From Rhodospirillales bacterium (GTDB taxonomy: Bacteria; Pseudomonadota; Alphaproteobacteria; Rhodospirillales; JABHCV01): a stretch of DNA of 27,283 nt. This document shows, one piece after another, positions 6,947 to 14,528 of this stretch. Below the pieces are notes generated by a model. That model saw only the letters and a list, made by a program, of their open reading frames with translations, ran no database searches and had not been told where the DNA came from. The stretch spans positions 1 through 27,283 of the forward strand of contig JADHSW010000008.1 of NCBI GenBank assembly GCA_016776705.1, read 5' to 3'. Each line of letters opens with the position of its first letter. The first letter of the stretch is position 1. The position numbers were made by a program, and so were the translations under genes.

Positions 6947-8335
6947 TTGACCAAGAAACTGCATATCAAGACCTATGGCTGTCAGATGAATGTCTACGAC
7001 TCGGCCCGGATGACGGACGTTCTGTTACCGCTGGGTTATAGCGTTACCGATAATCCTGACGATGCCGACATGGTCATCCTCAACACCTGCCATATCCGCG
7101 AAAAAGCGGCCGAAAAGGTTTATTCGGAACTGGGCCGTCTAAACCGCATCAAGGCGCGCAGGAACGAACAGGGATCGGACATGATTCTTGCCGTCGCCGG
7201 TTGCGTCGCCCAGGCCGAAGGCGAAGAAATGATGCGCCGCGCACCCTTTGTGGATCTGGTATTCGGGCCGCAGACCTATCACGCCCTGCCTGAAATGATC
7301 GCCCGCGTCAGCCGCGCCGGTGGTGCTGTTCTAAACACGGATTTCCCTGACGAAGCCAAATTCGATCACCTGCCGGAAGTGAGCGGGGACAGTGACACCA
7401 TTGATGGCGCATCCGCTTTTCTGACGGTTCAGGAAGGCTGCGATAAGTTTTGCGCTTTTTGCGTCGTCCCCTATACGCGCGGATCGGAATATTCCCGGCC
7501 CGCCGCCGATATACTGAACGAAGCCCGTCGCCTGGTCGATCTTGGCGTCAAGGAACTGACCCTTCTTGGCCAGAACGTAAACAGCTATCATGGTATCGCT
7601 GCCGATGATGAAGAGTGGGGCCTTGGCCGGTTGATCCAGGCAACTGGCGAGATCGCGGGTATTGAGCGCATTCGCTACACCACGTCTTATCCAGCGGATG
7701 TGGACGCCGATCTGATCGCGGCGCACCGGGACGTCAAACAACTGATGCCGTTCCTGCATCTACCAGTTCAGTCCGGATCGGACCGTATCCTGAAAGCCAT
7801 GAACCGGCGTCACGGGGCCGACGATTATCGACAACTGGTCCAGCGGCTGCGCACAGCGCGCCCCGATATTGCGCTTTCTTCTGATTTCATTGTTGGTTTC
7901 CCCGGCGAGAGTGACGCGGATTTCGAAGGTACGATGACCCTTGTCAGAGAAATCGGATTTATTCAGGCCTATTCCTTCAAGTACAGCCCCAGGCCAGGCA
8001 CCCCTGCGGCCAGCCTGGACAATCAAATCGACGAGCAACTGAAAAGCCAACGGCTTAAAATCCTGCAAGACGAGTTGAACAGCCAACAGCGTGCCTTCAA
8101 TGAAAGTTGCGTCGGGCGCACCATGCCGGTACTGCTCGACAGAAGTGGTCGCCATTCCGGACAAATGGTTGGGCGCAGCCCCTATATGCAACCGGTCCAT
8201 GTAACCGCGCCGGAAGAACTTTTCGGTTCTATCGTTGATTTGCATATTGACGCCGCTCAGGCAAACAGCCTTGCCGGGTCACTGAACAATTCGACGTCCA
8301 ACCCAACAAATAAAGAAAATGAGAATGCCGCATGA
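6947..8335 (+). CDS. miaB: tRNA-2-methylthio-N6-dimethylallyladenosine synthase MiaB
   Basis: The 462-aa radical-SAM methylthiotransferase converts i6A37 to ms2i6A37 in tRNA. The N-terminal UPF0004 domain carries its three cluster cysteines (Cys12 in YGCQMN, Cys48 in NTCHIREKA, Cys86 in AGCVAQ). The radical-SAM CxxxCxxC is Cys165, Cys169 and Cys172 (GCDKFCAFC). A TRAM domain ends the protein. The start must be the TTG at 6947: the frame has a TGA at 6941-6943, and the next ATG falls inside the Cys12 motif. An AAGGA at 6930-6934 is the ribosome binding site. Its stop overlaps phoH (ATGA), starting a tight chain that runs through lnt. The enzyme needs two [4Fe-4S] clusters, for which the NFU-type protein at 27 is a plausible donor (inference). 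Confidence 0.97.
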   Translation: MTKKLHIKTYGCQMNVYDSARMTDVLLPLGYSVTDNPDDADMVILNTCHIREKAAEKVYSELGRLNRIKARRNEQGSDMILAVAGCVAQAEGEEMMRRAPFVDLVFGPQTYHALPEMIARVSRAGGAVLNTDFPDEAKFDHLPEVSGDSDTIDGASAFLTVQEGCDKFCAFCVVPYTRGSEYSRPAADILNEARRLVDLGVKELTLLGQNVNSYHGIAADDEEWGLGRLIQATGEIAGIERIRYTTSYPADVDADLIAAHRDVKQLMPFLHLPVQSGSDRILKAMNRRHGADDYRQLVQRLRTARPDIALSSDFIVGFPGESDADFEGTMTLVREIGFIQAYSFKYSPRPGTPAASLDNQIDEQLKSQRLKILQDELNSQQRAFNESCVGRTMPVLLDRSGRHSGQMVGRSPYMQPVHVTAPEELFGSIVDLHIDAAQANSLAGSLNNSTSNPTNKENENAA

Positions 8336-9366
8336 CGCCGCCAACAAAACCGAATCGCCTGCAGGACTCAGCTGCTGACAACCGAAAGTTGACATTCGAA
8401 AATAATACCTTGGCCATGCAATTGTTCGGATCGCATCATTCGCATCTGGCAATCATTGAAAAAATCCTGGACATAACGGCTCAGGCGATTGGCAACGAAG
8501 TAACCCTGATTGGTGAATGCGACAACATCAACGCTGCCGCCAAGGCGATGAACGGACTTTATGCCCGTCTTGAAAAAGGCTTGCTGGTGGACCGTCATGA
8601 AGTCGAGGCCGTTTTGCGAATGGCGTCACATTCCGGATCGGACGTTTCTGACGCCGATATCGAAGTTAAAACCCGCAAACGGACGATCTCGCCGCGCACG
8701 CCAACACAGGCAACTTACTTGCGCGCCATTGATGAAAACGAACTGGTTTTCGGGATTGGCCCCGCCGGTACGGGCAAGACTTATCTTGCCGTCGCCAAGG
8801 CCGTCGAACGGTTGCTCAGGGGTGATGTTGAACGCATCATCCTCTCGCGGCCCGCTGTTGAGGCCGGTGAGCAACTGGGCTTTCTGCCCGGTGACATGCG
8901 TGAAAAAGTCGATCCTTATCTTCGCCCCTTGTACGACGCCCTTTACGATATGATGCCGGGCGATCAGGTCGCCAAGCGCCTTGAAAGCGGTGAAATTGAA
9001 GTCGCCCCCCTTGCCTTCATGCGCGGACGCACCCTTGCCAATGCCTTCGTCATTCTTGACGAAGCGCAAAACACCACCGCCGTACAAATGAAAATGTTCT
9101 TGACCCGCCTTGGTGAAAACGCCCGCATGGTTGTCACTGGCGATTTATCCCAGGTCGATCTTCCCCGTGGCACCCGTTCGGGTTTGCGCGATGCCTCGGA
9201 AATTCTAAACAATATCCCGGGTGTCGCCTTCACCCGATTCAGCCATGAAGATGTAGTTCGCCACCGTTTGGTGACTCAAATCGTTCGGGCCTACGACGAC
9301 GAGGAAATGCGCCGCCGGGCGTCTGCCCGCTATGAAAAGGGAAATGGCCCGAAAACCGATGAATAA
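8332..9366 (+). CDS. phoH: PhoH-like (YbeZ) ATPase
   Basis: This 344-aa PhoH-family P-loop ATPase has Walker A GPAGTGKT (residues 143-150) and Walker B VILDEAQN (240-247). The YbeZ-type N-terminal extension (about 1-120) resembles a small nucleic-acid-binding domain. YbeZ works with YbeY in rRNA and RNA quality control; the biochemical activity is an ATP-driven, RNA-related function that is still poorly defined. Both ends overlap neighbours: 4 bp with miaB and 8 bp with ybeY. The miaB-phoH-ybeY-corC-lnt order is the same as the E. coli ybeZYX-lnt block. Despite the PhoH name, no Pho box is evident upstream, and expression is probably set by the operon. Confidence 0.95.
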   Translation: MTPPTKPNRLQDSAADNRKLTFENNTLAMQLFGSHHSHLAIIEKILDITAQAIGNEVTLIGECDNINAAAKAMNGLYARLEKGLLVDRHEVEAVLRMASHSGSDVSDADIEVKTRKRTISPRTPTQATYLRAIDENELVFGIGPAGTGKTYLAVAKAVERLLRGDVERIILSRPAVEAGEQLGFLPGDMREKVDPYLRPLYDALYDMMPGDQVAKRLESGEIEVAPLAFMRGRTLANAFVILDEAQNTTAVQMKMFLTRLGENARMVVTGDLSQVDLPRGTRSGLRDASEILNNIPGVAFTRFSHEDVVRHRLVTQIVRAYDDEEMRRRASARYEKGNGPKTDE

Positions 9367-9868
9367 ACGCCTTGAGATAGACGTATCAATTGCCGATGAC
9401 GGCTGGACTTCGGCCCTTGACGACATTCAGGATCAGTGCCGGAACGCTGCCAGCGCTGCCTTCGATATCGCTGCGCCCGCTGATCTTGAGAATGCCGAAG
9501 TCAGCATTCTGTTGACCGATGACGCACAACTGCACGACCTGAACAAAAAATATCGGGGCAAGGACAAGCCAACTAATGTGCTTTCCTTCGCCAGTATGGA
9601 TGAGGGTAAGGTTTTCAGTTGCGGGCCTGTACTGCTAGGTGATGTGATCATTGCCTTTGGCGTATCCTTGGGAGAATCCCAAAGTGAAGGCAAGTCCCTT
9701 GGCGATCATCTGTCCCATCTTGTCATTCATGGTATGCTTCATCTTTTGGGGCACGATCATGAAATCGCAGAGGAAGCCGAAAAGATGGAAAATCTTGAAA
9801 TCCAGATCCTCGCAGGTTTGGGCATAAATGACCCCTATAAGGAAACAGATCTGGCGGGCATGGGATGA
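9359..9868 (+). CDS. ybeY: Endoribonuclease YbeY (rRNA maturation factor)
   Basis: From the ATG at 9359 the protein is 169 aa. The single-strand endoribonuclease YbeY is marked by the zinc-binding motif HGMLHLLGHDH (ligands His124, His128 and His134). Preceding blocks are also conserved: NKKYRGKDKPTNVLSF and LLGDVIIAF. It acts in 16S rRNA 3'-end maturation and in 70S ribosome quality control, often with YbeZ/PhoH and Era. ATGs at 9332 and 9344 are in frame, but the AAGGGA at 9337-9342 leaves 9344 too little room; 9359 fits the family N-terminus (MNKRLEIDVSI). The gene overlaps phoH by 8 bp and corC by 4 bp (ATGA), so the three are translationally coupled. Confidence 0.95.
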   Translation: MNKRLEIDVSIADDGWTSALDDIQDQCRNAASAAFDIAAPADLENAEVSILLTDDAQLHDLNKKYRGKDKPTNVLSFASMDEGKVFSCGPVLLGDVIIAFGVSLGESQSEGKSLGDHLSHLVIHGMLHLLGHDHEIAEEAEKMENLEIQILAGLGINDPYKETDLAGMG

Positions 9869-10785
9869 ACGATCCGGCTGACTTGAAAAGCACCAACGAC
9901 AGTGGCAGTGAAGATGAACCCGCTCAATCTGGCGGCATCGCAGGCTGGTGGAAAAATCTGTTTAAAATAAAAAACGGCGAAGGCTCGGCCCGCGATGTCC
10001 TTGAGGAACTGATCGAGGAGCGCGAGGGAGCCGAAGTTCCCATTGATGCTGAAGAACGCCTTCTGATGGCAAATATTCTGGAGCTCAAGGATCGCACGAT
10101 TCACGATGTCATGGTGCCCCGTGCCGACATCATCTCAATTGAATGCGAGTCTGGATTATCTGACGTCATCGACCTGATCACCAGCGAGGGACATTCCCGC
10201 CTGCCGGTTTTTCGCGAATCGCTGGACGATGCCATTGGCATGATTCATATCAAGGATGTCCTCGCCTGGCGCGGTAAGGACAACATGTTTGCCCTGCGCG
10301 ACATCGTTCGCAAAGTCCTGTTTGCGCCGCCTTCCATGCAGGTGCTTGAGCTGTTGCTGGAAATGCGCGCCACCCGGTGCCACATGGCGCTGGTGGTCGA
10401 CGAATATGGCGGCGTTGACGGGCTGGTGACGATTGAAGATCTGGTCGAAGAAATTGTCGGCGAGATCGAAGATGAACATGATCGAACGGAAGAGCCGAAC
10501 ATGACTGAAGGCCCTGGGGGGACCCTTAATGCCGATGCGAGAACGACCATAGAAACGCTGGAAGAGCGCCTGGGGAGCATCGTCACCAACGAAGAACGCG
10601 AAGATATAGATACCCTTGGCGGTCTGGTCTTTTCACTTGCCGGTCGCGTGCCGGTTCGCGGTGAGTTGATTGCACACCCATCCGGACTCGAATTCGAAAT
10701 CCTTGACGCCGATCCCCGACGGATAAAGAAGTTGCGGCTACGCGGTGTAGATATCATAGCCTTGCCCACCCCTGATGAAGGCTGA
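9865..10785 (+). CDS. corC: CBS-domain protein CorC/TlyC-like (hemolysin family)
   Basis: This 306-aa soluble protein has a CBS pair (roughly residues 78-200, with DVMVPRADI and GHSRLPVF in the first repeat and MALVVDEYGGVDGLVTIEDL in the second). A C-terminal CorC_HlyC domain follows (about 220-300). It lacks the N-terminal DUF21 membrane domain of CNNM/CorB proteins, as in E. coli CorC (YbeX). Proposed roles are magnesium/cobalt efflux support and ribosome-related stress functions; the CBS pair probably binds adenine nucleotides. It overlaps ybeY by 4 bp, and lnt starts within 10 bp after its stop, matching the ybeX-lnt order in other proteobacteria. The hemolysin label is historical and should not be taken literally. 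Confidence 0.92.
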   Translation: MNDPADLKSTNDSGSEDEPAQSGGIAGWWKNLFKIKNGEGSARDVLEELIEEREGAEVPIDAEERLLMANILELKDRTIHDVMVPRADIISIECESGLSDVIDLITSEGHSRLPVFRESLDDAIGMIHIKDVLAWRGKDNMFALRDIVRKVLFAPPSMQVLELLLEMRATRCHMALVVDEYGGVDGLVTIEDLVEEIVGEIEDEHDRTEEPNMTEGPGGTLNADARTTIETLEERLGSIVTNEEREDIDTLGGLVFSLAGRVPVRGELIAHPSGLEFEILDADPRRIKKLRLRGVDIIALPTPDEG

Positions 10786-10788
10786 AGC

Positions 10789-12387
10789 TTGATCATGTCG
10801 GTGGGGGAAACGGCCATAGGACAAAATTTCTATCGTCGGGTATCCGGGCAAAAAGGTTGGCGACGACTGGCCCTGGCTTTTCTTTTTGGCATCCTGGGCA
10901 CTGGCGCGATGCCCCCCCTGCATGGCGTCTTTCTGCTGGTCCCCGCATTAAGCGGATTGCTGTGGTTAATTTTTTCAGGACCTTCAAGCCGAAACGCTTT
11001 TGCCTGCGGCTGGTGGTTCGGCATGGGGCATTTTTCCGCAGGGCTCTACTGGATATCTAACGCCCTTCTGGTCGATGCTGCGCGCTATGGCTGGTTGGCG
11101 CCGTTGGCGGTTTTTGGCGTCGCCGGCGTGCTGGCTTTTTTTACCGCCTTCGTTTCCCTGCTCACCCGAACTTTCGCACGGCACAGTTCCGGCGTAGGCC
11201 GGGTTTTCATATTCGCCGCCGTGTGGACCGGTTTTGAATGGCTTCGCAGTTGGGTCTTCACGGGTTTTCCCTGGAACCTGATAGGCAGCGTCTGGGTCTT
11301 TTCCGACGCCATGATCCAGTCCGCCACCCTGGCCGGCGTCTACGGCCTTAGCCTGTTGAGCGTCATTGTCGCTTCAATACCATCCATTCTCGCCCATAAG
11401 GATGGCTGGCAAGAAACATCTTCCCCGACAAAAATCATTCTGTTCGCGGCCCTAGCCCTTGTTGTTGTCTGGGCCGGGGGAGCGCTTCGATTATCCAGTG
11501 CCAGCGATGACGTTGTCCCCAATGTTCATCTGCGTCTGGTCCAGCCCAATATCGATCAAAAACTGAAATGGCAGCAAGATCAAAGGCCGCTGAACCTGCT
11601 TGATCAAATTCGTATGGGTTCAAGCCCGGCGGACCCTGGCAAAAAATCCCCGACACACATTATCTGGTCCGAAACAGCGGCGACTTTCTTCATAGGCAAT
11701 AATGCCAATGCCCGAAACGCCATCGCCCGGGGCACCCCGGAAGCAGGGCTGACCATTACCGGTGCGCCCCGCGACAGTACGGACCCCGCAAATGGTTACC
11801 GGGTCTGGAACAGCCTGCTTGCCGTTAATGCAAAAAGTGAAATTGTCGGCACCTACGATAAGCATCATCTTGTTCCCTTTGGCGAGTATATGCCTTTTCG
11901 TTCCATACTGGGATTTACCAAACTCACCGCCGGAAGCAGGGATTTCTCCGCCGGTTCCGGAGCCCTGACCCTGAAGCTGAAGGGACTGCCGCCGGTTTCA
12001 CCCTTGATTTGTTACGAAGTGATATTTCCGGGTCGTGTTGTTAATGCAAACAACCGGCCTGGGTGGATGCTGAATTTGACAAACGACGGCTGGTACGGCG
12101 TCAGCTCTGGCCCCTATCAGCATTTTGCCGCCTCCCGCCTTCGTGCCGTTGAAGAAGGCTTACCCCTTGTCCGTGTCGCCAATACGGGTATATCGGGTGT
12201 TATTGATGGATACGGCCGTGTTGTGGCGAGCCTGAAATTGGATACAAAGGGCGTACTGGATAGCGCTTTGCCACGTGCGCTTAAGGGTACCCTCTATGGC
12301 CGACTGGGGGACTGGATGGTCATCTTCCTGATTTTGCTGAGCGCCGGCGCCGGCGCCCTCATGAAAACCTGCAGTCGTGGAAGTTGA
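10789..12387 (+). CDS. lnt: Apolipoprotein N-acyltransferase Lnt
   Basis: This roughly 530-aa inner-membrane enzyme has several membrane segments in residues 28-235, then a nitrilase-type catalytic domain on the periplasmic side, then a final membrane helix (about 508-525). The Glu-Lys-Cys triad is visible: Glu295 in IIWSETAA, Lys358 in YDKHHLVPFGEY, and Cys408 in PLICYEVIFPG. Lnt N-acylates the diacylglyceryl-cysteine of lipoproteins, the last maturation step. The start is either the TTG at 10789, well spaced from an AAGG at 10778-10781, or the ATG two codons later at 10795. It is the last gene of the miaB-phoH-ybeY-corC chain. The region after it (12388-12576) is AT-rich and non-coding. Confidence 0.96.
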   Translation: MIMSVGETAIGQNFYRRVSGQKGWRRLALAFLFGILGTGAMPPLHGVFLLVPALSGLLWLIFSGPSSRNAFACGWWFGMGHFSAGLYWISNALLVDAARYGWLAPLAVFGVAGVLAFFTAFVSLLTRTFARHSSGVGRVFIFAAVWTGFEWLRSWVFTGFPWNLIGSVWVFSDAMIQSATLAGVYGLSLLSVIVASIPSILAHKDGWQETSSPTKIILFAALALVVVWAGGALRLSSASDDVVPNVHLRLVQPNIDQKLKWQQDQRPLNLLDQIRMGSSPADPGKKSPTHIIWSETAATFFIGNNANARNAIARGTPEAGLTITGAPRDSTDPANGYRVWNSLLAVNAKSEIVGTYDKHHLVPFGEYMPFRSILGFTKLTAGSRDFSAGSGALTLKLKGLPPVSPLICYEVIFPGRVVNANNRPGWMLNLTNDGWYGVSSGPYQHFAASRLRAVEEGLPLVRVANTGISGVIDGYGRVVASLKLDTKGVLDSALPRALKGTLYGRLGDWMVIFLILLSAGAGALMKTCSRGS

Positions 12388-12474
12388 AAAATATATATGG
12401 AATTATCGCTACCCGGGCTTGAATAAAATTGTATGGATGCCCATAATCATAATTGAGTCGACATTAATACCCGC

Positions 12475-12503
12475 TTGAAATTCGGAATAATTTTACGTAT
12501 CAG
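12475..12503 (+). promoter_or_regulatory. Candidate promoter for the XRE regulator
   Basis: TTGAAA (12475-12480) and TATCAG (12498-12503), 17 bp apart, lie in the 189-bp AT-rich spacer between lnt and the XRE gene. The leader that follows includes GCTT/AAGC complementarity and a TTTTTT tract at 12541-12546, which may be a weak attenuator. No start-site evidence is available. Confidence 0.4.
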
Positions 12504-12576
12504 AACACATCAGATACACTGGAAGCTTCTGGATAAGCAGTTTTTTCATCTCCTGAATCAATGGTAGATACTACAT

Positions 12577-13059
12577 ATGACAAAAGCAGCAACCAAACGC
12601 AAACCACGCGCCCCGAAAGCAGATGATGCCCTTTTAGGCGTTCCGCGCGCCGTAGATATTCATGTCGGCGCCAGACTAAGGCTTCGCCGTACGCTTCTTG
12701 GCATCAGCCAGGAAAAACTTGGTGAGGCTGTCGGGTTGACCTTTCAGCAAATTCAGAAATACGAACGCGGCGCCAACCGTGTCGGAGCATCTCGCCTTTA
12801 TGAATTCTCGCGTGTGCTCGACGTGCCGGTTTCATTCTTTTTTGACGATATGAATGAAAAAACCCGGGCCACCCGGGGCCGCCGTCTTGACCCCAAGACA
12901 CTCGCCGACAATGATCAGGCTGAGCTGGAATCCGATCCGCTGGCGCGTCGCGAAACACTTGAGCTGGTACGGGCTTACTACAAAATTGACGACCCCAAAG
13001 TCCGCAAGCGCCTGTTTGAATTGACGAAAACGCTGGCCAACAGCCTGAACGCCGATTAA
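12577..13059 (+). CDS. XRE-family helix-turn-helix transcriptional regulator
   Basis: This 160-aa protein has one HTH_3/Cro-CI-type domain at about residues 29-83 (GARLRLRRTLLGISQEKLGE, then GLTFQQIQKYERGANR). An alphaproteobacterial-type C-terminal helical extension includes RRETLELVRAYYKIDDPKVRKRLFELTKTL. The N-terminus is basic (TKRKPRAPK). Close homologues of this architecture are common upstream of metK in the class, but I do not recognise a specific, characterised regulon. It is monocistronic by appearance, with its own AT-rich promoter region and a hairpin after the stop. Autoregulation or control of the adjacent metK is plausible but unproven. Confidence 0.88.
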   Translation: MTKAATKRKPRAPKADDALLGVPRAVDIHVGARLRLRRTLLGISQEKLGEAVGLTFQQIQKYERGANRVGASRLYEFSRVLDVPVSFFFDDMNEKTRATRGRRLDPKTLADNDQAELESDPLARRETLELVRAYYKIDDPKVRKRLFELTKTLANSLNAD

Positions 13060-13084
13060 CCGGTTGTGTAAACAGGCAAACTAC

Positions 13085-13107
13085 GACCCGAAGCCCCTTC
13101 TTCGGTC
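13085..13107 (+). terminator. Hairpin after the XRE gene (weak terminator candidate)
   Basis: A GC-rich stem of about 8 bp with one bulged C (arms GACCCGAAG and CTTCGGTC, loop CCCCTT) lies 26 bp past the stop codon. No U-tract follows, so it may stabilise the 3' end rather than terminate by itself. A second stem, GCTGTTT/AAACAGC, is at 13118-13143. Confidence 0.4.
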
Positions 13108-13162
13108 ATGGAATTGCGCTGTTTCAGTGCAGTAGAAAACAGCTTGACCCACCCTTAAAATA

Positions 13163-13192
13163 TTGACAAAAGTCATCTCGAATTCATCTGCA
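13163..13192 (+). promoter_or_regulatory. Candidate metK promoter
   Basis: A consensus -35, TTGACA (13163-13168), is present; the -10 about 17 bp later is poor (around 13186-13192). A start near 13198 would begin just before the SAM-II aptamer at 13211, which fits a short 5' leader. Confidence 0.4.
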
Positions 13193-13210
13193 AGGATGGA
13201 TTCGCTGGAT

Positions 13211-13260
13211 CGTGGATGGATTTGGACTGCTTGCCCCCACGTAAAAAAAAGCGCTAAGTG
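13211..13260 (+). ncRNA. SAM-II riboswitch aptamer (metK leader)
   Basis: The sequence follows the SAM-II (SAM-alpha) pattern known upstream of methionine/SAM genes in alphaproteobacteria. P1 is CGTGG (13211-13215) with CCACG (13237-13241). Its loop holds GGATTTG then CTGCTTGC. An A-rich linker (GTAAAAAAAA) follows, and then the conserved GCTAA (13253-13257). Loop bases ACTGC (13226-13230) can pair with the 3' strand GC..AGT to close the P2 pseudoknot. Binding of S-adenosylmethionine is expected to repress metK, the SAM synthase, giving product feedback. Unlike compact SAM-II switches, the metK ribosome binding site is 60 nt further on. Recognition is by motif reading only; a covariance-model scan (Rfam RF00521) would settle it. 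Confidence 0.85.
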
Positions 13261-13296
13261 GGCTCAGAATTACGGCATGACCGTTTCAGCCCTTAG
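13254..13296 (+). promoter_or_regulatory. Putative expression-platform hairpin of the metK riboswitch
   Basis: CTAA+GGGCT (13254-13257, 13260-13264) pairs with AGCCC+TTAG (13288-13296). It continues as GAA/TTC and ACGG/CCGT, capped by CATGA, for 16 bp with 2-nt bulges only on the 5' strand. Its outer strand overlaps the aptamer's GCTAA, so it cannot coexist with P2. When it is open, CCCTT (13290-13294) could pair with GAGGG of the metK SD (13323-13327). The palindrome GTCCAATTGGAC follows at 13296-13307. Confidence 0.55.
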
Positions 13297-13334
13297 TCCA
13301 ATTGGACAAACTTCTATGATCGGAGGGATCAAAC

Positions 13335-14522
13335 GTGTCAAATTCCGACTTCCTGTTTACAAGCGAATCAGTTTCAGAAGGCCACCCGGACAAGGTGTCT
13401 GATCGGGTTTCCGATGCTATCGTCGATGCCTTTCTGGCCGCAGATCCCCTGTCACGGGTTGCCTGCGAAACGTTATGCACAACCAACCGGATCATTCTTG
13501 CTGGTGAGGTTCGAGGACCGGAATCCCTGGTCGACGCTGGCGGCAACGTCAATAAAGGTAAAATGGAAGAACTTGCCCGCCAGGCGGTAAAATCCATTGG
13601 CTACGAGCAGGATGGTTTCCATTGGCAGCACGCCGATGTTGCCGTCCACCTGCATGGCCAGTCAAGCGACATCGCCATGGGCGTCGATGCCTCGGGCAAC
13701 AAGGATGAAGGCGCTGGCGATCAGGGCATCATGTTTGGTTACGCCTGCACCGAAACCGAAAGCCTGATGCCTGCTCCGATCCACCTGTCCCACGGTATTC
13801 TACATTCCATGGCCGCAGCCCGTCATTCCGGCGCTGCGCCCGGCTTGCTTCCGGATTCCAAAAGCCAGGTGACCTTGCGCTACGTTGAGGGCAAGCCGGT
13901 TGGGGCGACCTCTGTCGTTGTTTCGACCCAGCACACCGAAAACCTGTCGCAGGGAGATATTCGTGAAATCGTGCGCCCCCATGTTGAAAGCGTTTTGCCG
14001 GATGGCTGGATGTGCCCTGAAGATGAATTCTACGTTAACCCGACCGGTCGCTTCGTCATCGGCGGACCAGATGGGGACGCCGGGTTGACCGGACGCAAGA
14101 TCATCGTCGACACCTATGGCGGTGCTGCCCCCCACGGCGGCGGCGCGTTCTCAGGCAAAGACCCCACGAAGGTTGATCGCTCGGCAGCCTATGCAGCGCG
14201 CTATCTGGCTAAAAACGTTGTCGCCGCAGGCATTGCCGACGGCTGCACCATTCAGCTTGCATACGCCATTGGTGTTTCCAAGCCGCTTTCCGTCTATGTC
14301 GATACCCACGGTACCGGCGAAGTCGATGAAGCCAGGCTGGTCAAAACACTGTGCGAGATGGTGGATTTGAGCCCCCGCGGCATTCGCGAACACCTTCAAC
14401 TAAGCCGTCCCATCTATGAGCGCACCGCCGCTTATGGCCACTTCGGTCGCAATCCTGAAGACGACGGTGGTTTCTCATGGGAAAAAACCGATCTCGCCGC
14501 CGCGCTGAAATCGGCTTTCTGA
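13335..14522 (+). CDS. metK: S-adenosylmethionine synthase MetK
   Basis: The 395-aa enzyme makes S-adenosylmethionine from methionine and ATP in the cytosol as a homotetramer. Visible motifs are GHPDK (residues 16-20, ATP site), GAGDQGIMFGYA in the central domain (metal and phosphate contacts), and the glycine-rich P-loop-like HGGGAFSGKD near residue 268. The length is normal for the family. The start is a GTG at 13335, decided by the strong SD GGAGGG at 13322-13327, 7 nt away. The SAM-II riboswitch upstream implies end-product repression, probably at translation. TrmB, a SAM-dependent methyltransferase, starts 7 bp after the stop, so the pair is likely one transcript. Confidence 0.98.
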   Translation: MSNSDFLFTSESVSEGHPDKVSDRVSDAIVDAFLAADPLSRVACETLCTTNRIILAGEVRGPESLVDAGGNVNKGKMEELARQAVKSIGYEQDGFHWQHADVAVHLHGQSSDIAMGVDASGNKDEGAGDQGIMFGYACTETESLMPAPIHLSHGILHSMAAARHSGAAPGLLPDSKSQVTLRYVEGKPVGATSVVVSTQHTENLSQGDIREIVRPHVESVLPDGWMCPEDEFYVNPTGRFVIGGPDGDAGLTGRKIIVDTYGGAAPHGGGAFSGKDPTKVDRSAAYAARYLAKNVVAAGIADGCTIQLAYAIGVSKPLSVYVDTHGTGEVDEARLVKTLCEMVDLSPRGIREHLQLSRPIYERTAAYGHFGRNPEDDGGFSWEKTDLAAALKSAF

Positions 14523-14528
14523 TAAATC

